Source of the DNA: Granulosicoccus antarcticus IMCC3135
Lineage (GTDB): Bacteria > Pseudomonadota > Gammaproteobacteria > Granulosicoccales > Granulosicoccaceae
DNA length: 64,000 nt
NCBI RefSeq assembly: GCF_002215215.1
Contig: NZ_CP018632.1
Coordinates: 7,002,501-7,066,500 of the forward strand
Direction: 5' to 3'
Shown here one piece after another: positions 15,907 through 25,402 of this stretch. The translations under genes were made by a program, and so were the position numbers. The first letter of the stretch is position 1. The number at the start of each line of letters is the position of its first letter. The notes under the pieces were generated by a model. That model did no database searches. It had not been told where the DNA came from and saw only the letters and a program-made list of their open reading frames with translations.

Positions 15907-16563
15907 ATGAATACACAGGCCCCCCTGTTAACCCTCCACTCCTTCTGGCTGTCTTTGGCAACCTACCGCGTGCGCATTGCCCTGCACCTGAAGGGCATCG
16001 AGTTCGAAGAGCGTGCCCATGACCTGAGCAAGGGCGAACATCACTCACCAGAGTTCAGGAAGCTTAATCCTGCCGAGGCGGTGCCGGCCTTGGAAGGTGG
16101 CACGCGTCAGCCACTCACGCAAAGTCTGGCCATTCTGGAATGGCTGGAGGAAAGCTATCCGAATCCACCGCTCTTGCCAACTGATGCGGAAGGGCGTGCC
16201 AGAGTACGCGCCCTTTTCCTGATCACCACCGCGGACACGCATCCTCTTGTGGTTCCACGTGTGCAAGCCAGACTGGTCAAACAATTCGGATCGGATGAAA
16301 CTGCCGGAAAGGCTTGGTCAGCTCACTGGTTTCGTGAAGGTCTTGTCGCTTACGAGGCACAAATCGCACCGGACTCCACACGCTGCCACGACGAGATGCT
16401 CAGCATTGCTGATCTGGCGCTGGCCAGTCACCTGATTGGCGCGGCGCGTTTTGACGTTGAGCTAACGGATTTTCCACGCACGGCCGCTGTTGGCGAAAGT
16501 CTGTTCTCCATCCCTGAATTCGCTAATGCGCACCCGCGCTTGCAACTCGGTGCGCCCGGGTAG
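15907..16563 (+). CDS. Glutathione S-transferase, zeta/maleylacetoacetate isomerase-like
   Basis: This protein of 218 residues has an N-terminal thioredoxin-like GST domain, SFWLSLATYRVRIALHLKGIEF, then PAEAVPALEGG with the cis-proline region and LTQSLAILEWLEESYP for the glutathione gamma-glutamyl contacts. The C-terminal helical domain has ADTHPLVVPRVQARL. The overall pattern resembles MaiA, but the usual SSxxSxR(V/L)R active-site loop reads SLATYRVR. ATG at 15907, with AGGCG nine bases upstream, is preferred over TTG at 15898. No tyrosine-catabolism genes are adjacent. Confidence 0.8.
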   Translation: MNTQAPLLTLHSFWLSLATYRVRIALHLKGIEFEERAHDLSKGEHHSPEFRKLNPAEAVPALEGGTRQPLTQSLAILEWLEESYPNPPLLPTDAEGRARVRALFLITTADTHPLVVPRVQARLVKQFGSDETAGKAWSAHWFREGLVAYEAQIAPDSTRCHDEMLSIADLALASHLIGAARFDVELTDFPRTAAVGESLFSIPEFANAHPRLQLGAPG

Positions 16564-16623
16564 GTACAAATCGTTGGCAGGTCGTTGAGTTGCGCCAGTC
16601 AGATTATCCGCTGCATAAGCTAC

Positions 16624-17022
16624 TCAGGCATCCTTACGCGTCTCATACTGAGGGTAGTCATCCGTAATTACCTCCCATGCTGCCTTTGAAGCTGTGAATA
16701 TATGGTATCTATTCTCGCAACTGAGCGAGCTTTCCACCGTCCCCAGCCGTAGACGCATGATGTTGGGAATATCCTTGCGCAGGCTATACAGCGGACTACC
16801 ACAACACTGGCAGAACGCTCTGACCTTGTTCTGATTACATTCGAATTCTGTCAGGTATTCCTGACCACTGAACCTCATCTTGCGTGCATCAACTGGACTG
16901 TTCGTGGCGAATGCACTCCCTTGAGCCTGTCGGCATTGCGAGCAATGACACAGAGCAATTTCGGTAATATCGCCCTCGTATTCGTAACGGACCTTGCCGC
17001 ACAGACAACCGCCAGTGATCAT
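16624..17022 (-). CDS. GFA-family (DUF636) zinc-binding protein
   Basis: This 132-residue protein belongs to the glutathione-dependent formaldehyde-activating enzyme family. The zinc-binding cysteines are in GGCLCGKVRYEYEG, CHCSQCRQAQG and AFCQCCGSPLYS, the standard CxC...CxxC...CxxC layout. Most members have no proven reaction, and the family name should not be read as formaldehyde detoxification here. The ribosome site GGAG stands seven to eight bases before ATG at 17022. It may be co-transcribed with the gene upstream at 17808, 58 bp away. Confidence 0.88.
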   Translation of the reverse strand: MITGGCLCGKVRYEYEGDITEIALCHCSQCRQAQGSAFATNSPVDARKMRFSGQEYLTEFECNQNKVRAFCQCCGSPLYSLRKDIPNIMRLRLGTVESSLSCENRYHIFTASKAAWEVITDDYPQYETRKDA

Positions 17023-17079
17023 CTTGTTTTCTCCGATAGTCTGTTAAAAACAGCTGTCAATCGTTAGCGTCACCAACAC

Positions 17080-17808
17080 CTAAAGATCAAAATTACTGGG
17101 CATGATGATCATGTCGCGAATGGTCACATTGCGAGGTCGTGTCAGCATGTACATCACCGCATCGGCCACTTCACTGGTCTCCATCAGACTGCCGGACTCC
17201 TTGGCCTCTCGTAGTTTCTCCTCCGGCCAGTCAGACAGGAGCGCGCTGATGACAGGACCTGGCGACACCGAACCTACCCGAATGCCGTGCTTGAACACCT
17301 GACGGCGTACGGTCTGTACGAAACAGTTTATCGCCCACTTTGAGGATGCGTAAACCGGCTCCCACGGCGTCGGATAATGGGCAGCCAACGAGCTTGTCAC
17401 CATGATGTCTCCGGTGCCGCGCTCGATCATATGCGGTAGAACATCATGAACGTTCTTCATCACCACGTTGACATTCAGGTTCATCATCCTGTCGATGGCG
17501 TCAGTCTCCGAATCAACCAGATCCCCACCGACATAGAGCCCCGCGTTGGCATGCAGGATATCAAGCTGACCTGCCTGTTCCAGAACGCGTGGCAGCAACG
17601 TTGCACAACTTTTCGGATCAAGCAGATCGATGACCAGCGGTATGACGGCATCCCCGTATTGCACATGCAGCTTGTTCAACGCCGCTTCATCCCGATCGAT
17701 TAGCGCCACGCGAGCACCGGCCGCCAACATCGCCTCAGCGCTCGCCAGTCCAATGCCCGATGCCGCCCCGGTAATCGCGGCTACCTGACCTTTCAATGGT
17801 AGTGACAT
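17080..17808 (-). CDS. Short-chain dehydrogenase/reductase
   Basis: This 242-residue classical SDR has the cofactor loop TGAASGIGLASA, NAGLYVGG, the catalytic triad residues in TSSLAAHYPTPWEPVYASSKWA (S...YxxxK), and PGPV after strand 6. ALIDRDEA with an aspartate at the end of strand 2 suggests NAD(H) preference. The sequence recalls ribitol 2-dehydrogenase-like SDRs, but the substrate cannot be set. The ATG at 17808 (MSLPLKG) with AAGGG upstream is preferred over an ATG eight codons earlier. Confidence 0.85.
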   Translation of the reverse strand: MSLPLKGQVAAITGAASGIGLASAEAMLAAGARVALIDRDEAALNKLHVQYGDAVIPLVIDLLDPKSCATLLPRVLEQAGQLDILHANAGLYVGGDLVDSETDAIDRMMNLNVNVVMKNVHDVLPHMIERGTGDIMVTSSLAAHYPTPWEPVYASSKWAINCFVQTVRRQVFKHGIRVGSVSPGPVISALLSDWPEEKLREAKESGSLMETSEVADAVMYMLTRPRNVTIRDMIIMPSNFDL

Positions 17809-17955
17809 TGTCTGTATCCCTTTGGGTTGCATGAGAGGTGCTAACGTATAAATTATTGCACACCTGCTGGCCTCACCTCCCCATCAGATCAACTATCTGG
17901 ATGACGGCAAAGCCAGATACCGACCAACAGCATCACAGACGGAGCTACCCTGTCT

Positions 17956-19104
17956 CTACCAGCCACCAAAGCGCGGCCATTCCATCAGTGGCGCATCCTC
18001 AGCAATGGGCAGAACATTATAGAATCCATGTTGTGCTGCCGTTGCGCAGGCGTGATTCGGCAGAAGGCGCAGCTGGGTACCAATGGCAAACTCCGGCAAG
18101 CGCCTGTTGCTTCCCGGGCGGCAGGCAATCACCCCATGCTCCTGATTGGCCTGCACGATAATCAGCTCATCCAGAACATTCCCATCGACATCACAGACCA
18201 CCCCATAGCCTTGATCCAGCGCTTGTGCGGCGGTGCCTCTGTCTCGCGACAGGGCCATCCAGCCGGCGTCGACCATTATCCAACCGCGCTCCGACTGATG
18301 ACCAATCACCGTGGTCAGGACAGACAGGGCAATGTCGTCAAGCGTACACACCTCAATGCCGGTCATCACCAGATCAAAGAAGGTATATACCCCGGCACGC
18401 AGTTCAGTAACACCCGTCAGATCCGTTGCCGCATGAGCGGTCGGGGTGGATCCCACACTCACCACAGGACACGGCAAACCGGCGGCACGCAGGGTTTGAG
18501 CCGCCGCCACAGTGGCGGCACGCTCCATCTCGGCGAACACGGCCTGCGCCTGCGCTCCCACTGCACCATAGCTTTCACCCGCATGCGTCAACACTCCTCG
18601 CAACTCGGCGCCGTTGTCATGCAGAATTCGCCCAATGATGATCAGGGCGGGATCGCCTGACAACAGACCGCCTCGATGACCGTCACTGTCTATCTCGATA
18701 AAGGCCGGAATGCACTGACCAGAGTCGCGTGATGCCGCCGCCACCGCTTCGGCCTGAGCAACTGAATCAAGCACAACCGCCAGATCGCAGCCACCCTGGC
18801 GAAGCGCCACCACCCTGTCAAGCTTGTTCGGAGCAATGCCAACCGCATAAGTAATGTCGTTCATACCGGCTGCGGCAAAGGTTTCGGCCTCTGCCAGTGT
18901 CGACACGGTTGCAGGACCATTTGCATCGGCCAACACGCGGCGCGCCACATCGACTGACTTACCGGTTTTCAGGTGCGGCCGCAGCGTAACTCCCAGACTG
19001 CGCGCACGATCGGCGAGACGATCGATATTGCGGGTCATCCTTGCCTCATCAAGCACCAGGCAAGGGGTAGAAAGAGTGGCAAGCTGAGCGCTATGTTTGG
19101 ACAT
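17956..19104 (-). CDS. Fold-type III PLP enzyme, D-threonine aldolase / D-serine dehydratase-like
   Basis: This 382-residue protein has an alanine-racemase-type barrel with the PLP lysine in LRPHLKTGKSVDVAR near residue 50, plus EIDSDGHRGG and SVGSTPTAH. The C-terminal domain ends LLPNHACATAAQH, the HxC zinc-site motif of the DSD1/D-threonine aldolase group. It should act on a D-hydroxy amino acid. Whether it cleaves (aldolase) or dehydrates cannot be told from sequence. The ATG at 19104, with GGAG six bases upstream, is preferred over the one four codons earlier. The DMT exporter gene 78 bp upstream is on the same strand. Confidence 0.85.
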   Translation of the reverse strand: MSKHSAQLATLSTPCLVLDEARMTRNIDRLADRARSLGVTLRPHLKTGKSVDVARRVLADANGPATVSTLAEAETFAAAGMNDITYAVGIAPNKLDRVVALRQGGCDLAVVLDSVAQAEAVAAASRDSGQCIPAFIEIDSDGHRGGLLSGDPALIIIGRILHDNGAELRGVLTHAGESYGAVGAQAQAVFAEMERAATVAAAQTLRAAGLPCPVVSVGSTPTAHAATDLTGVTELRAGVYTFFDLVMTGIEVCTLDDIALSVLTTVIGHQSERGWIMVDAGWMALSRDRGTAAQALDQGYGVVCDVDGNVLDELIIVQANQEHGVIACRPGSNRRLPEFAIGTQLRLLPNHACATAAQHGFYNVLPIAEDAPLMEWPRFGGW

Positions 19105-19182
19105 ACAGGTCTCCATTAATGACGATGATGGTATTACCGAGTTCGTCGCACCACACTACCTTCAGACGTCGTAAAACAAGCA

Positions 19183-20145
19183 CTACACAACCGGCGTAGG
19201 CACTTCAGCCCCTCGTCGCCGCGCACTGCGAAGCACGAATACGTTGCCAGTAAGAGCCAGTAATACGCCAAAAACGGCGAGTGAGGTCCACACGTACCCT
19301 TCCAGAACAGTCGATAAAAGCAGTGCAAAAACAGGAAACATCACCGTGGCATAGGCCGCTCGACCAGCACCGATGCTCTTGATCAGATTCAGGTACGCCC
19401 AGAACGCAAGAACTGTCGACACAAGCACCAGGTACAACAACGACCCTGTGTAGGCAGGGGCGGTATCATAGACGAAGGGAAAGCCTGCGCCGGCAGACAA
19501 GACAGCACTCCATAGCGCCCCATAGGCCATGCCCCAGGCTGAAGCGGACATGACAGGCACCGCGTACGTTTTCATGGACTGACTGATCTGATTGCCAATG
19601 CAGAAAGACAGCGTCCCACCAAGGCAGAGAAACAGCCCCAGAGTACCGGCCCCGCCCTCTTTTAGCGCCGGCCAGTAAAGCAATACAATCCCCACCGCAC
19701 CGAGCGCGGCACCGAACCATCGGCGCGGCCCTGCCAGCTCACCACGCAGGGCACCAATCGCCAGATTGACCACCGAAGCCAGTGAAAAGACAACGGCCAG
19801 CAAGCCAGATACGAGCAGGGTTGATGCGTAGTAGAAAAAAATGAAATTCGTCGAGAATATGAAGACACCCATCAAGGCAAAAGCGCGATGCGCGCGCCAG
19901 CCAAATTTGAGCGGACCTTTGGAGATCACAACGATCATGAACATCAAGGCGGAAGCCAGCAGGAAACGCCAGCAAGTCGATACCGGTGGCGCCACGGCAT
20001 AGCCGGTATTCACTTTCAGGGCATACCATGATCCAGACCAGGACACGACCGTGATGAGGTAGAGCAGCAAATCACGCGCTGTGAAGGGTGCTTCCTCGCT
20101 GTGTGAAGGTTTCACTCTCGGATTGTCCCTTTCCATCGAATTCAA
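19183..20145 (-). CDS. DMT/EamA-family transporter
   Basis: This 320-residue inner-membrane protein has about ten hydrophobic helices arranged as two EamA repeats (first repeat from LLLYLITVVSWSGSWYALK, second from LFLCLGGTLSFCIGNQI). Members export amino acids, metabolites or drugs. The neighbouring D-amino-acid lyase downstream hints at an amino-acid-like cargo, but that is inference. The start is TTG at 20145, with GAGGGG six bases before it, or ATG at 20136. Confidence 0.85.
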   Translation of the reverse strand: MNSMERDNPRVKPSHSEEAPFTARDLLLYLITVVSWSGSWYALKVNTGYAVAPPVSTCWRFLLASALMFMIVVISKGPLKFGWRAHRAFALMGVFIFSTNFIFFYYASTLLVSGLLAVVFSLASVVNLAIGALRGELAGPRRWFGAALGAVGIVLLYWPALKEGGAGTLGLFLCLGGTLSFCIGNQISQSMKTYAVPVMSASAWGMAYGALWSAVLSAGAGFPFVYDTAPAYTGSLLYLVLVSTVLAFWAYLNLIKSIGAGRAAYATVMFPVFALLLSTVLEGYVWTSLAVFGVLLALTGNVFVLRSARRRGAEVPTPVV

Positions 20146-20232
20146 CGAATGCCCCTCGAATCACCGAGAAACTGATGACTATACAGCCGAGTGATTGCTA
20201 CTTGTGCTTTTGGCTCGTATAGATGAGAGGCT

Positions 20233-21423
20233 CTAAGAAAGTGTTTCACCTTTCGGCAAGAACACGGTCAGAAAACCCAGCAATAAAAGCAGTGAGAAGT
20301 AGCTGAACACCTGCTGCATTCCGATATGGTCGGCCAGAGCTCCCAGTGCTGCCGCACCAATCGCACCAATTCCGAAAGCAAATCCGAAAACGAAGCCTGC
20401 AACCATACCTACTTTTTGGGGTAACAGCTCCTGCGCGTAGACAACGATCGCCGGGAAAGCCGAGGAGAGAATCAGGCCTACCAGGACGCTCAATGCCACG
20501 GTGCCAAACAGATTCACATGAGGCAGTAGCAACGCAAATGGCAGTGCCCCCAGAATGGACACCCAGATGACTTTCAGGCGGCCCAGACGATCACCAATGG
20601 GTCCACCGAAAAAGGTACCCACCGCCACCGCCCCCAAAAAGATGAACAGATAGGTTTGCGCCTCCCCGATCTCCAGCCCGAACTTCTCGATCAGGAAAAA
20701 GTTGTAATAGCTCTTGAAAGTTTCTATATAAACAAACTTGCTTAGTAGCAATGCGCCAATGACAGCAAAGGCGATAATCAGGCTTTTACGGGGGATTTCA
20801 GCGCGAATATTGGCGACCGTCCCTCTCGCACTGAGCATCCGCTGGTGTTCTGCAAACCATCGTGCAACCCAGATGAGCATGATGATCCCGACTACAGCCA
20901 GAAAACTGAACCAGAAAATACCAGACTGACCTAAAGGCAGGACAAGTAATACGACAGCCAAGGGCCCCAATGCGGTTCCGGTGTTGCCACCCACCTGGAA
21001 AGTGGATTGGGCAAACCCCAGCCTGCCACCAGATGCCATGCGAGAAACGCGCGATGCTTCAGGATGGAATAATGCTGAACCTACCCCCAGAACAGCCGCT
21101 GCAACCAATAACAAGGCGAAAGAATCGGCAGTGGCCAGCAACAGCACACCCAGTGCAACGATCACCAGTGATATTGCAAGCGCAAAGGGTTTGGGTTTCA
21201 CATCGCCATACAGCCCCATGACGGGCTGCAGAATACAGGCCGTGATTTGCTGCGCCAACGTAATATAGCCGAGCTGCAAATAGCTCAGCTCGAAGTTATT
21301 CTTAAACAGCGGATAAAGCGCAGGCACCAGAAACTGGATCAAGTCGTTGATCAGGTGCGCACCGGCGACCACAAAAATGACGGAATAAGAGGTCGCTATT
21401 TTGGGACTGGCAATGCTGTTCAT
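20233..21423 (-). CDS. fsr: MFS exporter of the fosmidomycin-resistance (Fsr) type
   Basis: This 396-residue, twelve-helix MFS protein has the Fsr hallmark GVGSALFHPEASRVSR followed by GFAQSTFQVGGNTGTALGPL in the first half, and the second-half gate GGPIGDRLGRLK. Fsr-type pumps export fosmidomycin and similar small phosphonates or other compounds. The natural substrate here is unknown. ATG at 21423. The 180 bp upstream holds its promoter region, with nothing I can define. It is separate from the DMT gene by 87 bp. Confidence 0.88.
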   Translation of the reverse strand: MNSIASPKIATSYSVIFVVAGAHLINDLIQFLVPALYPLFKNNFELSYLQLGYITLAQQITACILQPVMGLYGDVKPKPFALAISLVIVALGVLLLATADSFALLLVAAAVLGVGSALFHPEASRVSRMASGGRLGFAQSTFQVGGNTGTALGPLAVVLLVLPLGQSGIFWFSFLAVVGIIMLIWVARWFAEHQRMLSARGTVANIRAEIPRKSLIIAFAVIGALLLSKFVYIETFKSYYNFFLIEKFGLEIGEAQTYLFIFLGAVAVGTFFGGPIGDRLGRLKVIWVSILGALPFALLLPHVNLFGTVALSVLVGLILSSAFPAIVVYAQELLPQKVGMVAGFVFGFAFGIGAIGAAALGALADHIGMQQVFSYFSLLLLLGFLTVFLPKGETLS

Positions 21424-21605
21424 CAGGATTACTCATAATCGGTATGAGCTCGGTTTTGTGTCAACCGAAGCATGAGGCTCGTGAAACAGTAAACGCAAAA
21501 TTAAGTGAACTATAGCGCTACCGTAGTCGACCGCCGAGCATACCTCTAATCGATGAGCTTTGGCCCGTTTTCAGAAAATATTCAGAAAAGCCAGATGTGA
21601 TCGAA

Positions 21606-22781
21606 TCAACCAGGCCGCCCATCAATACGGACACGTGTCAGCACCGGCCAGTAGCGTATCGCGTACAAACCGAACGCCGATGACCACAGAAAGGCGGAGA
21701 CGATTACCGATGGCATCAGTAAATGCGGCACCCACAAAGGCAGGAATACACGCACCACCGCGGCTATCTGAATCAGCACATAACAACTGATATCAAAGCG
21801 ATCCGCTTTCAGCGCCCTTCCCGTATGGCCACGAGCCGTGCGCGTCATCATGCCCATGATCAAGGTACCGATGGCTCCTACCGTCAATGCATGAGTTGCC
21901 GTTGAAGAGGTAATCCAGTCAAGCTCTGCCAGGCCGCGCAACAGCAGATGTAAAACGATCCAGCCATAAGCCAGATGCAGCACCCAGACCAGCGGTGTCT
22001 GCAAGGTCTTCCAGGGTTGCCACAGCGACAGCCGTTTGGCTTGTAGCAGAGCGGCAATCAATAACAGGACAGCCAGAACCTGGCCCTGAAGCGCGAGGGT
22101 ATCCGCCAGCAGTACCACCAAAATAGCGCCAGGGGCCGCATATTCCAGCCATGCCAAGCGTTGTGGTTGTGTACCCGGCACACCCTTGCTGGTAAACAGC
22201 GGTACGACCCGACCCGCCATCACCACCATGATGAACAAGACGATATCCATCGAAAACTGCACCGCCAACCGGGCTGGCACATTCAGCATGCCCACACGCG
22301 TGGCATGCATGCCAAACGAGGCCGCTCCCAGCAATACCAGCAAGCCTACGAAGAAATAATTACGCCGCACCCCCTTGCGAACAAACGGTATAGCCAGCGC
22401 AATGGCCGCAGCCCAGGGAAACGCAGCATTAGCGGCCGCCGCCGCCCAGCCATACGGTGTCAAGGTCAATATCCGTGCGCATACCCACACCAGAGCCAGC
22501 AGCATCAGCGGATACCCGCTCAAGGTCTTGTGGCCCGTCCAGGTTTGACCGGCGGTGAGCAGAAAGCCTACGATCACCGGCAATACGAATCCAAACAGCA
22601 TTTCGTGTGCATGCCAGACAGGCCCGGGCAGATAGCTCAGGGGTAGCCAGCCTGCAAATTGGGCAGCCCATAGCAGGATGGATGCGGCGGCATAAATACT
22701 GGCCAACAGATAGAAGGGCCGGAACCCTAGTTGCCACAAGGCAAACTGATTACCAGCAGAAGGGGTTTGAGCAGGTTCCAT
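21606..22781 (-). CDS. nnrS: NnrS family haem-copper membrane protein
   Basis: This integral membrane protein of about 391 residues has twelve hydrophobic segments. The NnrS signature is seen in WQLGFRPFYLLASIYA, VWHAHEMLFGFVLPVIVGFLLTA and LTVGAIGTLIMGMMTRTARGHTGR, with the histidines expected to bind metal. The family is linked to nitric oxide stress and often regulated by NO-responsive factors. The ATG at 22781 lies 12 bp after the aldehyde dehydrogenase stop, so it is probably co-transcribed with it. That operon partnership is unusual for NnrS. Confidence 0.92.
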   Translation of the reverse strand: MEPAQTPSAGNQFALWQLGFRPFYLLASIYAAASILLWAAQFAGWLPLSYLPGPVWHAHEMLFGFVLPVIVGFLLTAGQTWTGHKTLSGYPLMLLALVWVCARILTLTPYGWAAAAANAAFPWAAAIALAIPFVRKGVRRNYFFVGLLVLLGAASFGMHATRVGMLNVPARLAVQFSMDIVLFIMVVMAGRVVPLFTSKGVPGTQPQRLAWLEYAAPGAILVVLLADTLALQGQVLAVLLLIAALLQAKRLSLWQPWKTLQTPLVWVLHLAYGWIVLHLLLRGLAELDWITSSTATHALTVGAIGTLIMGMMTRTARGHTGRALKADRFDISCYVLIQIAAVVRVFLPLWVPHLLMPSVIVSAFLWSSAFGLYAIRYWPVLTRVRIDGRPG

Positions 22782-22793
22782 CAATGACTAATC

Positions 22794-24311
22794 TCAGGTA
22801 TCAGGTGCATAGCCAAAAGCAATGCGAGAGGTGCTGGCAGTATCGATCCAGACACTCTTGGGGCTAGTGTATTCCATCAGTGCATCCGTGCCGCTGGATC
22901 GCCCGAATCCTGAAGAGCGGGAGCCGCCAAAGGGGGATGAGACATGGATGGCTTTGTAGCTATTGATCCAGAAAGTGCCGGCTCGCACAGCCGCGGCAAT
23001 GCGGTGAGCTCGCCCCACATCGGCGGTCCAGACCGCCCCTGCCAACCCGAAGTCGGTACTGTTGGCAATCTGCACCGCATCGGCTTCATCATCAAAGGCC
23101 AGGCAGGTGACGACCGGACCAAAGATCTCCTCGCGTGCGGCAGCCGCATCCAGTGGTAAATCGGCCAGTATGGTCGGTGATACGAATAAACCTTCGCCTG
23201 CTGGAGGCTCGCCAGCAATCACGCGCCCGCCATCGCGTTGCTGTGCATCCTGCACCATGTCACGAACATGCCGGAATTGTCGGGCATTGCTGATAGGCCC
23301 GATTTCGGTCAACTCATCCAGGGGATCCCCCAGCGTCAGCTTTTTCATACCCGACTCCAGCATGGCCAGAAACTGTTCCTGAATATCCTTGTGAACCAGC
23401 AGGCGAGAGCCAGCGACACAGCTCTGACCGGCTGCCGAGAAGATGGCTGCCTGCGCACCTCGACAAGCGGCTTCCAGATTGGCATCCGGAAAAACGATGT
23501 TGGCAGACTTTCCGCCCAATTCCAGCACCACGGGTTTGAGCGCACGCCCGGCAGAGGTGGCAACGATTCGACCGGTTTCCGGCGAACCTACAAACACTAC
23601 TTTACGAACTGCATCGTGTGCAATAGCCGCCTCACCTGCTGTCGGGCCCAGACCCGCCAATACATTCACCAAACCTTTCGGCAAGCCCGCCTGCTCGGCC
23701 AATCGCACTAGTGCCACGCTGGTCACTGGCGTCAGCTCACTGGGTTTGATAACAACACCGTTGCCCGTAGCGATGGCCGGTGCAATCTGCCATCCGGCGG
23801 TGAACGCTGGCGCATTCCAGGGGGTGATCTGGAAAACCACACCCAGGGGTTCGCGCAGCGTGTAGTTCAAATGGCCCGATGGTACGGGAATGACTTCGCC
23901 GTGCAGCTTGTCAGCCCATCCGGCATAGTAACGAAACATTTCCACCACCTTCGACACTTCCACCCGACAATCTCGCAGCGGCTTGCCCGCCACTAACGCC
24001 TCCAGCTTTGCCAGTGATTCGACATGCTGCTCAACCAGGGCGGCGATCGACTGCATGACATTGCCTCGTGCCGCAGCGCTGTAATCCTGTGCCCAGCTCT
24101 TCTGGGCCTGTTGTGCATAGTCGCAAGCCCGGTTGGCCAGACCGGCATCGCAGTCAGCGTACTCTGCCAGTGTCAACCGTGTGTAAGGATCTTCCAATGT
24201 AATCCGGGCACCCTGCCCATCATGCAGCTCTCCCCCAATCAGACTCTGTGGCACGGCACCCAGACCAAACTCTACCATCAGTGTTGCGAACAATTGCTTG
24301 CGATCAGACAT
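22794..24311 (-). CDS. NAD(P)-dependent aldehyde dehydrogenase
   Basis: This 505-residue ALDH superfamily enzyme has FQITPWNAPA, KPSELTP, the catalytic glutamate in LELGGKSANIVF, the nucleophile in FSAAGQSCVAGSRLLV, and EEIFGPVVTCLAF near the C-terminus. It resembles betaine-aldehyde or semialdehyde dehydrogenases. The real start is ATG at 24311 (MSDRKQLF). It overlaps the stop of the upstream dehydrogenase by eight bases, so the long in-frame extension to 24458 is rejected. Its coupling to a beta-hydroxyacid dehydrogenase suggests that the two act on the alcohol and acid forms of one aldehyde. Confidence 0.92.
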   Translation of the reverse strand: MSDRKQLFATLMVEFGLGAVPQSLIGGELHDGQGARITLEDPYTRLTLAEYADCDAGLANRACDYAQQAQKSWAQDYSAAARGNVMQSIAALVEQHVESLAKLEALVAGKPLRDCRVEVSKVVEMFRYYAGWADKLHGEVIPVPSGHLNYTLREPLGVVFQITPWNAPAFTAGWQIAPAIATGNGVVIKPSELTPVTSVALVRLAEQAGLPKGLVNVLAGLGPTAGEAAIAHDAVRKVVFVGSPETGRIVATSAGRALKPVVLELGGKSANIVFPDANLEAACRGAQAAIFSAAGQSCVAGSRLLVHKDIQEQFLAMLESGMKKLTLGDPLDELTEIGPISNARQFRHVRDMVQDAQQRDGGRVIAGEPPAGEGLFVSPTILADLPLDAAAAREEIFGPVVTCLAFDDEADAVQIANSTDFGLAGAVWTADVGRAHRIAAAVRAGTFWINSYKAIHVSSPFGGSRSSGFGRSSGTDALMEYTSPKSVWIDTASTSRIAFGYAPDT

Positions 24312-25164
24312 CAGGGGTATTTCCGAGTTTGTAGATTTCATTAAAATCGGCGCTATCGGGCAGGCCATCACGACTCGCCTCCCAAATGGCGGCAATGGCG
24401 CGGGTAGCCGGCAGATCAAGCTCTGTACGCTCAGCCAGAGACACCGCCAGTCCGACATCCTTGCGCATTAAACCCATGGTAAAGCCTGAGTTATATTGTT
24501 CATTCAGAATCCACAACGGAAAGTTGACTTCACTGACCCCACTGCGTCCAGAGCCTGCATTGACGCCCTCCAGAAGCCTCTCCAGACTCACCCCTTGAGT
24601 CTCTGCCAAGCGTGCCATTTCACCCATCAGAGCCAGGTTGGCAGCACATAGCAGATTATTGGCAATTTTGGTCGCATGACCTGACCCTGACGCTCCGATG
24701 TGAACGGTTTTGGCTGTCAGCTGTGCCAGCAGAGGACGCAGACTCTCAATCGATTCTGCCGCTCCACCCAGGACCATGGTCATGGTGCCATTGCGCGCAC
24801 CATTGGGGCCGCCACTGACCGGGCCATCAATGAACACATAACCAGCCTTTTCAGCCTGTGCTGCCAGCTCTCTCGTGGTATCGGGCTCTGAGGTCGAGGT
24901 GTCCAGAATCACAGTACCGGCTTGCAGTAATGGGCCAAGATCGCTCATCACGGCTCTGACAATATCGGCTTTAGGTAAAGACAGAATAATGGTTTTACAA
25001 CGGCTGGCCACCGCAGCCAGATCATCCACCACCTCAGCACCGGTTGCGGCCATATGCCTCCGGGCCTCCGGGGTTGCGTCATGACAAACAAGCGATTGAC
25101 CTTGCTCCAATAGCCTTTGCACCATGGCTCCACCCATGGCACCACACCCTACGATTCCGATCAT
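24304..25164 (-). CDS. Beta-hydroxyacid dehydrogenase (3-hydroxyisobutyrate dehydrogenase family)
   Basis: This 286-residue NAD(P) enzyme begins IGIVGCGAMGGAMVQRLLEQG (Rossmann loop), then has DGPVSGGPNGARNGTMT as the substrate loop and GSGHATKIANN with the catalytic lysine. The C-terminal helical domain ends with MRKDVGLAVSLAE. The family includes 3-hydroxyisobutyrate dehydrogenase, tartronate semialdehyde reductase and the sulfolactaldehyde reductase YihU. GGAG lies about ten bases before ATG at 25164. It leads an operon with the aldehyde dehydrogenase and NnrS. Confidence 0.9.
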   Translation of the reverse strand: MIGIVGCGAMGGAMVQRLLEQGQSLVCHDATPEARRHMAATGAEVVDDLAAVASRCKTIILSLPKADIVRAVMSDLGPLLQAGTVILDTSTSEPDTTRELAAQAEKAGYVFIDGPVSGGPNGARNGTMTMVLGGAAESIESLRPLLAQLTAKTVHIGASGSGHATKIANNLLCAANLALMGEMARLAETQGVSLERLLEGVNAGSGRSGVSEVNFPLWILNEQYNSGFTMGLMRKDVGLAVSLAERTELDLPATRAIAAIWEASRDGLPDSADFNEIYKLGNTPDV

Positions 25165-25402
25165 GATTCAAGTCTCCACCTGGTTGGACTGACACGCTCT
25201 CGAAAGAACATCTGATCAATATAACGTCATAGACACAAAGCGAAAAGCGCCCTCTGGAAAACGTCGACCACTGCGACTATGAGGCAGCTCCGCGATAACC
25301 CAGTGAATGCCTTCTCCAAAGCGCGTAATATCGGCCCTGCCAAAGTCTGCTTCGTCTGAGGCCCGAGGCTTGTAAAACAATAACCTGATCCGGAATCTGA
25401 CT

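Noticed and set aside
24312-24458. 49-residue N-terminal extension of the aldehyde dehydrogenase
   Set aside because: It lies over the end of the upstream dehydrogenase gene in another frame, does not look like ALDH sequence, and ATG at 24311 gives the standard length.
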